Shown in pieces: positions 59,147 through 64,000 of a stretch of 64,000 nt of DNA. Made by a program: the position numbers and the translations under genes. The notes beneath the pieces were generated by a model, which had not been told where the DNA came from, searched no databases, and saw only the letters and a list, made by a program, of their open reading frames with translations. Numbering within the stretch: the stretch's first letter is position 1; each line of letters starts with the position of its first letter. The DNA comes from Dongia mobilis (GTDB taxonomy: Bacteria; Pseudomonadota; Alphaproteobacteria; Dongiales; Dongiaceae). Location: NCBI RefSeq assembly GCF_004363235.1, contig NZ_SNYW01000011.1:224691-288690 (forward strand), given 5' to 3'.

Positions 59147-61435
59147 TCATGCCTCCAGCTCGACAATCAAATCATTGGCGTCACGCAGGCGCTGCGACAG
59201 GATGATGCAAAGATTCTGCAGCAGGCGCCCGGCTATTTCCGGGTGCTCGGTACGCAGGCGCGCGAACCCGTCTCGGTCGATGCTATAGCAGACCACCGGA
59301 GTCTGGGCGATGACGCTGGCCGTGCGTGCCTTGCCGTCGAGCAGACTGATTTCGCCGAAGAGGGCGCCGGGTGTCAGCGTATGGAGGCGCTTAGTCTGGC
59401 GCGCGCCGCCGAGTCTAATGAAGACTTCGGCCCGGCCGTGATGGATGAAATAGGCAGAGGAACCGGTATCACCCTGCCGGCAGATGACCTCCTGCGGCGC
59501 GAAGATCTCGCGATGCACATAGCCCCGGAGCTGCGTGAAATCTGCAGGCGAAAGGTCCTTCAGCAGCGTGGCGCCGAGCGCGCCGCGCCGCCAGGACGGC
59601 GCGCCGCGGCCCAGCATGTCGCCGATCAAGCGCTCTTCCAGCTGGGCAAGCGCGCTGTCGGTGTCCGGAAAGAACCGGGTGGGGCCGATTGCCGCCAGCG
59701 CGCCCGAGGCTTCGACCACGGCCGCCAGCCGCTGCGCATTGCGCGAGATGCCGGAGCGCGGCTTGTCCAGCGCAACAAAGTCGCCCGGGCGCGGCACATA
59801 GCTCACGGTGAGCAGGCCGCCGCGCGCGCCCAGCCCCTTCTGCACATTTCCCAGGACCCGAGCCGCCGTGAGATCGACATAGGTCACGCGCTTCATGTCG
59901 AGCACCAGATAGCGCACGCCGTCCCCGACCAGCGCCTCGATGCGGCGCTCGAGGTTGTCGATGGTGCCGAAGAAAAGGGCTCCTTCCAGCGTCAGCACGG
60001 CGATGCGGTCGCCGTGCTGCGAGAGAATCTCGCGCCGCGCCTCGCTGAGGAATTTCTGCTCTCGCGCCCGGGGACCGCGCGTTGCATTGCGCACCACGGA
60101 GCGGCTCATGCGCAGAACGAAAATGGCGACGGAAAGGGCGACCCCCGCCCCCACCGCCATGACCAGATCGAACAACACTGCCACGCCAATGACGGCCACG
60201 ATGATGCCGAGATCGATCGCGGCGTCGGCCTGAGCCGCGATTCGTCGCGGGCGGAAGCGGCGCAGCAGCGCCAGGGACCACTGGTCGAAAAGGCCGAAGC
60301 CGAGCCAGAGGATCAATCCGGCGATGACGGCATGGGGAATAAGGCTGATGAAATCGCTGAGCAGGGCCAGCACGAGGAGCATCAGCAGGGCCGCCATGAC
60401 GTGATAGCGGGGTGTCGTCGCACCGGCGTAGAGGGCGGGTCTGGTACGATTCATGCCACCCGCCGTCATGACGCCGCCGACCAGCGCCGTCGCCAGATTG
60501 CCGATGCCATAGCTGGCGAGTTCCCGGCTGGGGTCGGAACGCCGCCCCAGCATGTCATCGAGCACTGTCAGCGAGATGAGCGAATCCAGCGAAGCCAGCA
60601 GCGCCATGGAAAAGGATGCGGGCAGGATCAGCAAGAATAGGTGCAGGGCGATCTCTGGCGTCAGGAACGAGTAGTCCACCTGGAAAATGAACAGGCCAGG
60701 GTGCCAGTTGGGGAGGTGGTGGAGTGTGGCCCCGATCGCGGCGTCCGGCAGCGCCCAATGCATGCCGTGATAAACCAGCGTACCGCCAACCAGCGCCACC
60801 ACCAGCGGCGGCACGCCACGAAGCCAGCGTGGCGGCAGGAACATGAGGCCGAAGGCGGCAAGGCCGGGAATCAGTGCGAGCGGCCTTGCCTCGCGCCACA
60901 TGTCCGCGAGCGCCAGGACCGTACCTTGCCGAGGCAGGTCGAGGAGCGGCCAGACCTGACCGAGAATAATGAACAAGGCGGATGCATTGATGAAGCCCGA
61001 AACGACGGGATAGGGCACATACTTGACGATGCTGCCGCCGCGCAGGGCGCCTACGGCAAACTGCATGAGACCAGCCAGCGCCACCGCGCAGCAGCCGAGT
61101 GCAATCGCCATCGACGCCCGCGCCGTTTCCGGCACCAGGAGCGTGCCACTTGCCAGCGCCTGGGTGGTCAGCACCTGCGCAACCAGCGAACCGAAGATCA
61201 GCGAGGTGCCGGGACGCGGCCCAAGCGCCAGCAGCGACCGGCCACGCAGCGGCAGTGTGAACAGCGACGCACAGATGGCGCCGTAGATCCCGGCCAGCAA
61301 TCCGGCCGAAACATATCCCTCGCCGAGCGGGGCGAAGGCGATAACGCCATAGGTCATGCTGATCGGCAGGGAAACGACCGCCGCGGCAATTGCGCCCAAT
61401 AGGTCGCCGCGCCATCGGCGCCCGTCGGGTAGCAT
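59147..61435 (-). CDS. SulP-family anion transporter with STAS and cyclic nucleotide-binding domains
   Basis: A 762-residue protein. Residues 1-400 form a SulP membrane domain with about twelve helices (SMTYGVIAFAPLGEG, GLFTLPLRGRSLLALGPRPGTS-like, LDSLISLTVLDDMLGRRSDPSRELASYGIGN). A STAS domain follows (about 440-560: ALFFGTIDNLERR, VRYLVLDMKRVTYVDLTAARVLG). A C-terminal cNMP-binding domain follows that (about 630-745: QEVICRQGDTGSSAYFIHHGRAEVFI, LTPGALFGEISLLDGKARTASVIAQ). The fusion would couple anion uptake to a nucleotide signal. The cargo (sulfate, bicarbonate, dicarboxylate) is not evident. Start chosen at ATG 61435. Confidence 0.88.
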   Translation of the reverse strand: MLPDGRRWRGDLLGAIAAAVVSLPISMTYGVIAFAPLGEGYVSAGLLAGIYGAICASLFTLPLRGRSLLALGPRPGTSLIFGSLVAQVLTTQALASGTLLVPETARASMAIALGCCAVALAGLMQFAVGALRGGSIVKYVPYPVVSGFINASALFIILGQVWPLLDLPRQGTVLALADMWREARPLALIPGLAAFGLMFLPPRWLRGVPPLVVALVGGTLVYHGMHWALPDAAIGATLHHLPNWHPGLFIFQVDYSFLTPEIALHLFLLILPASFSMALLASLDSLISLTVLDDMLGRRSDPSRELASYGIGNLATALVGGVMTAGGMNRTRPALYAGATTPRYHVMAALLMLLVLALLSDFISLIPHAVIAGLILWLGFGLFDQWSLALLRRFRPRRIAAQADAAIDLGIIVAVIGVAVLFDLVMAVGAGVALSVAIFVLRMSRSVVRNATRGPRAREQKFLSEARREILSQHGDRIAVLTLEGALFFGTIDNLERRIEALVGDGVRYLVLDMKRVTYVDLTAARVLGNVQKGLGARGGLLTVSYVPRPGDFVALDKPRSGISRNAQRLAAVVEASGALAAIGPTRFFPDTDSALAQLEERLIGDMLGRGAPSWRRGALGATLLKDLSPADFTQLRGYVHREIFAPQEVICRQGDTGSSAYFIHHGRAEVFIRLGGARQTKRLHTLTPGALFGEISLLDGKARTASVIAQTPVVCYSIDRDGFARLRTEHPEIAGRLLQNLCIILSQRLRDANDLIVELEA

Positions 61436-61558
61436 GGTCACGTTACCGCCTGCCGGAATCAAGATATCACTGCAATGAGTAGGTCCGGCGCCGAGCATAG
61501 GAAGGCATCACGAGCCTGCCAAGTTTCAAAGGCGACGAAAGTGCGCTGCATCACGCGG

Positions 61559-62707
61559 CTAGGCCGGGCCGCCCTGTCCTGCCAGGCAGGTACGATCGAT
61601 GTCGGCAATCCGGGTGACGCCGGTCAATGTCATGGCGACACGCATCTCCCTGGCGAAAACATCGAGCAGGTTCTCAACCGCCGCCTGGCCGCCGCTGGCG
61701 AGCGCATAGGCCATCGGGCGCCCGATCATCACGGCACGGGCGCCAAGCGCCAACATGCGGACGACGTCGAGGCCGGAACGCACGCCGGAATCGACCATCA
61801 CCGTGAGATCGCGGCCAACCGCATCGGCGATCATGGGCAAGGCCCGCGCCGTCGACATGACGCCGTCCAATTGGCGCCCGCCATGGTTGGAAACGACAAT
61901 CCCATCGGCACCGAACTTGACCGCGTCGCGTGCGTCCTCGGGATCGAGTATGCCCTTGATGATCATCGGACCCTGCCAGAAGGCGCGAATCCACTCCAGA
62001 TCGGCCCAACTGATCGAGGGATCGAAATTCTTTGCCAGCCAGCCGATATAGTCGGCGAGACCGGTCGGCTTGCCGAGATAGCGCGACACATTTCCAAGAT
62101 CGTGTGGTCGGCCGAACAGCCCGACATCGACAGCCCATCGCGGCTTGCCGATGGCCTGCAGGAGGCGGCGCTGCGGACCGAAGCGGCCGGACATGCCGGA
62201 ATGCGGGTCGCGATAGCGGGCGCCCGGCGTCGGCATGTCGACCGTGAAGACCAGATGCGTAACGCCGGCAGCCCGGGCCCGCTCAAGCGCATTCTTCATG
62301 AATCCGCGGTCTTTCAGCACGTAAAGCTGAAACCAGATCGGCTGCGAACTCTGCGGCACGATCTCTTCGATCGGGCAGACCGAGACGGTCGATTGCGTGA
62401 ACGGGATTCCCTTGGCGGCGGCGGCCTTCGCCACCTGAACCTCGCCGCGCCGCGCCAGCATACCGGCCAGGCCGACCGGTGCGATTACGAGCGGCATCGC
62501 AAGCCTGTGGCCGAAAAGCTCCGTCTCTAGGCTGAGATCGGCGACGTTCTTCAGGATGCGCTGGCGCAGGCTGATTGCCTCGAGATCGCCGACATTGGCG
62601 CGCAAGGTATGCTCGGCATAGGCGCCGCCGTCGATGTAATCGAACAGGAACCGCGGCAAGCGGCGCTTGGCGGCTAGGCGATAGTCGGTCGGAGAAGCGA
62701 TGATCAT
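61559..62707 (-). CDS. lldD: L-lactate dehydrogenase (FMN, quinone-linked)
   Basis: Oxidises L-lactate to pyruvate, passing electrons to the membrane. The product (about 382 residues) follows E. coli LldD nearly block by block: [142 protein letters not shown] (catalytic His, Arg) and [16 protein letters not shown] 62707 aligns with the E. coli start; an ATG at 62719 is also possible. Divergence from neighbours shows no operon. Confidence 0.92.
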   Translation of the reverse strand: MIIASPTDYRLAAKRRLPRFLFDYIDGGAYAEHTLRANVGDLEAISLRQRILKNVADLSLETELFGHRLAMPLVIAPVGLAGMLARRGEVQVAKAAAAKGIPFTQSTVSVCPIEEIVPQSSQPIWFQLYVLKDRGFMKNALERARAAGVTHLVFTVDMPTPGARYRDPHSGMSGRFGPQRRLLQAIGKPRWAVDVGLFGRPHDLGNVSRYLGKPTGLADYIGWLAKNFDPSISWADLEWIRAFWQGPMIIKGILDPEDARDAVKFGADGIVVSNHGGRQLDGVMSTARALPMIADAVGRDLTVMVDSGVRSGLDVVRMLALGARAVMIGRPMAYALASGGQAAVENLLDVFAREMRVAMTLTGVTRIADIDRTCLAGQGGPA

Positions 62708-62792
62708 GCGGGCTGCCATTTTGTGGACGCAACCCGCTTATACACCTCTTTCCCGTCTCGCGCAGGCCCTGGTCCGGCGGCCCTCGAGGATC

Positions 62793-63488
62793 CTATCGCG
62801 CCGTCGGTTGTTCCTGCTGCTCCAGTGCCGGCTCGCGGCGAACGACGATGGCCCACTGGTCCTGGATGCAGGTGATACCGGCGGGAACATGACGTTGGAA
62901 CTCCTCGAGCGCATAGTCGATTGTGCCCGGATTGCGATAGCGGGTCTTCTCGGTTGGCGGATTGTCGATCAGGCCGATGCTGTGGGGGCCAACCAGGCGG
63001 CAGAACATCGCCACGAAATCCGGCAGTTCGTCCGGACGCAGATGAGCCAGGACCTTGCGGGCGAACACAAAATCAGGAGGCATGGCCTCCAGCCTCTGCA
63101 ATGCCGCCTCGCTTATCACCGCAAGGGTGACGGCCTTCTCCCGCAGGACATCGCCCAACCTTTCCTCGCCAAACCGGTAGAACTGTTCGGTGATGTCGAG
63201 GCCCGTATATTTGCCGGCCTCGAGATATTCGATCACCGGTTCGGCGGCCCAGAGCGAGCCGCAGCCGACCTCTACGCAGGTGTGATGCGGGCGCAACCCC
63301 ATGCTGGTCAGATAGCCAAGCCAGTCCCTTGCTGCCCAGCGCGCGCGCGGCACGTCCTTCAGATCGTTCCCGAGATTGGAATGCTGGCGGCCAGATGCCA
63401 TGCGCAGGACCCAGCGACGAACATAGCGCGGTTCGTTGCGCAGCCGGTACTTAAGCAGCAATCGTTCGAACAGACCAAGTTTACGCAT
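62793..63488 (-). CDS. SAM-dependent methyltransferase-like protein
   Basis: A 231-residue product. Motif I is HTCVEVGCGSLWAAEPVIEYL, followed by YTGLDITEQFYRFGEERL (acidic loop for the ribose) and PPDFVFARKVLAHLRPDELPDFVAM, as in class I methyltransferases. The N-terminal part is basic (KLGLFERLLLKYRLRNEPRYVRRW). ATG 63488 is preferred; reading further upstream adds about 72 residues of low plausibility. Substrate unknown. Confidence 0.78.
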   Translation of the reverse strand: MRKLGLFERLLLKYRLRNEPRYVRRWVLRMASGRQHSNLGNDLKDVPRARWAARDWLGYLTSMGLRPHHTCVEVGCGSLWAAEPVIEYLEAGKYTGLDITEQFYRFGEERLGDVLREKAVTLAVISEAALQRLEAMPPDFVFARKVLAHLRPDELPDFVAMFCRLVGPHSIGLIDNPPTEKTRYRNPGTIDYALEEFQRHVPAGITCIQDQWAIVVRREPALEQQEQPTAR

Positions 63489-63905
63489 TTGCTTGCTGCT
63501 ATCCGCTCCCTGGCCATGCTGCCGCACCACGCCTTGCCCTGCGACCGTCTCGCCTGGATCCGGGTGGTTTCGTTGCTTCAATCGCAGCTCGCCCAAAATG
63601 TTCCCCCTGCGCGCACTCTTTTCGTTTGAGTTGCTCTGCGCGCGCCATATATCGGGGTTGAAGGACATCACCGCAAGGGGCAACGCGGCGCCTCTGACCC
63701 ACAAGATACGGCGATCATATGACGGCCCGGTCGGTTTACAGGGCCGGGCATCCTATTTCGGGCGGATGTAGTTGAAGCGCCCGCACTGTCGCAATTTGCA
63801 CCTGCGCGCTCCAGGTTATGAGCGTGGAGCGATGCGAGCGCGACCGTCGCCGCTGTTGGGCGGCGCGAGCGCGCGAGGGAAGATTATCGATATTCCTGTG
63901 AGTAT
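63489..63905. other. 417-bp stretch without a supported gene
   Basis: No reading frame here looks like a protein. It contains a GC-rich hairpin (CGCCGC..GCGGCG around 63849-63866). It also holds a 12-base copy of the tRNA segment CAGGTTATGAGC at 63812-63823, identical to 63940-63951 in the tRNA gene. It is downstream of the tRNA-fMet on the minus strand and may hold its processing or termination signals, but no T-run hairpin was seen. Confidence 0.5.
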
Positions 63906-63982
<77 letters not shown>

Positions 63983-64000
63983 ATGAAGTCTTGAAGCGGG

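Overview
This is a GC-rich (roughly 60-65%) bacterial chromosome segment. Short intergenic gaps, ATGA-type start/stop overlaps, and the type of its housekeeping genes (alaS, moaA, nadK, argE, an initiator tRNA with an AGG/CCU anticodon stem) point to an alphaproteobacterium, probably Rhodospirillales-like. The order-level placement is inference. No phage, transposase or CRISPR array was seen.

Layout. 0-9.5 kb: housekeeping and general metabolism (alaS 5' part, moaA, a secreted unknown, nadK, an N-formylglutamate amidohydrolase-type enzyme, argE, a ketopantoate reductase-type enzyme, an acyl-CoA ligase, a small lipoprotein). 9.6-26.3 kb: a vitamin B6 degradation island. It carries close matches to pyridoxamine-pyruvate transaminase, pyridoxal 4-dehydrogenase, 4-pyridoxolactonase and FHMPC dehydrogenase, plus two GMC flavoenzymes suited to pyridoxine oxidase and 4-pyridoxate dehydrogenase. 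A BMP-type ABC importer and a FadR-type GntR regulator complete it. 26.5-30.6 kb: an Rrf2-regulated, sulfur-flavoured operon (CysA-like ATPase, TauE/SafE exporter, Gfo/Idh oxidoreductase, SDR). 30.7-36.2 kb: nicotinamidase, an EEP-family hydrolase, cardiolipin synthase, CreA, a TauD-type dioxygenase, an SDR. 36.2-51.5 kb: a Liv-type ABC importer, an unknown membrane protein, and a nicotinate degradation cluster of the fermentative type known from Eubacterium barkeri. That cluster holds a molybdenum hydroxylase, 6-hydroxynicotinate reductase, a UPF0280 protein, two tandem DUF1185 proteins, a NicR/BpsR-like MarR regulator and enamidase. 51.6-54.3 kb: the molybdate importer modABC. 54.3-64 kb: acyl-CoA dehydrogenase, a LysR regulator, ahpC/ahpF, a SulP-STAS-cNMP transporter, lldD, a methyltransferase and tRNA-fMet.

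How it works together. The window reads as a pyridine-vitamin catabolic region. Vitamin B6 and nicotinate/nicotinamide are each given an uptake system, a dedicated regulator and ring-modifying enzymes. Molybdate uptake and MoaA can supply the molybdenum cofactor for the nicotinate hydroxylase. The most interesting point is that the lower B6 pathway known from Mesorhizobium (decarboxylase, flavin ring-opening oxygenase, amidase) is absent from the otherwise complete operon. In its place sit a gentisate/salicylate-dioxygenase-like cupin, a GST, a RidA protein and an LVIVD-repeat protein, which could form an undescribed ring-cleavage route. A second candidate novelty is the UPF0280 (ApbE-like fold) gene fused by a TGATG overlap to the reductase gene, whose characterised homologue carries covalent flavin.

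Two recurring palindromic motifs (GAACCAAT in the B6 island, TTTG-N4-CAAA in the nicotinate island) mark likely regulons.
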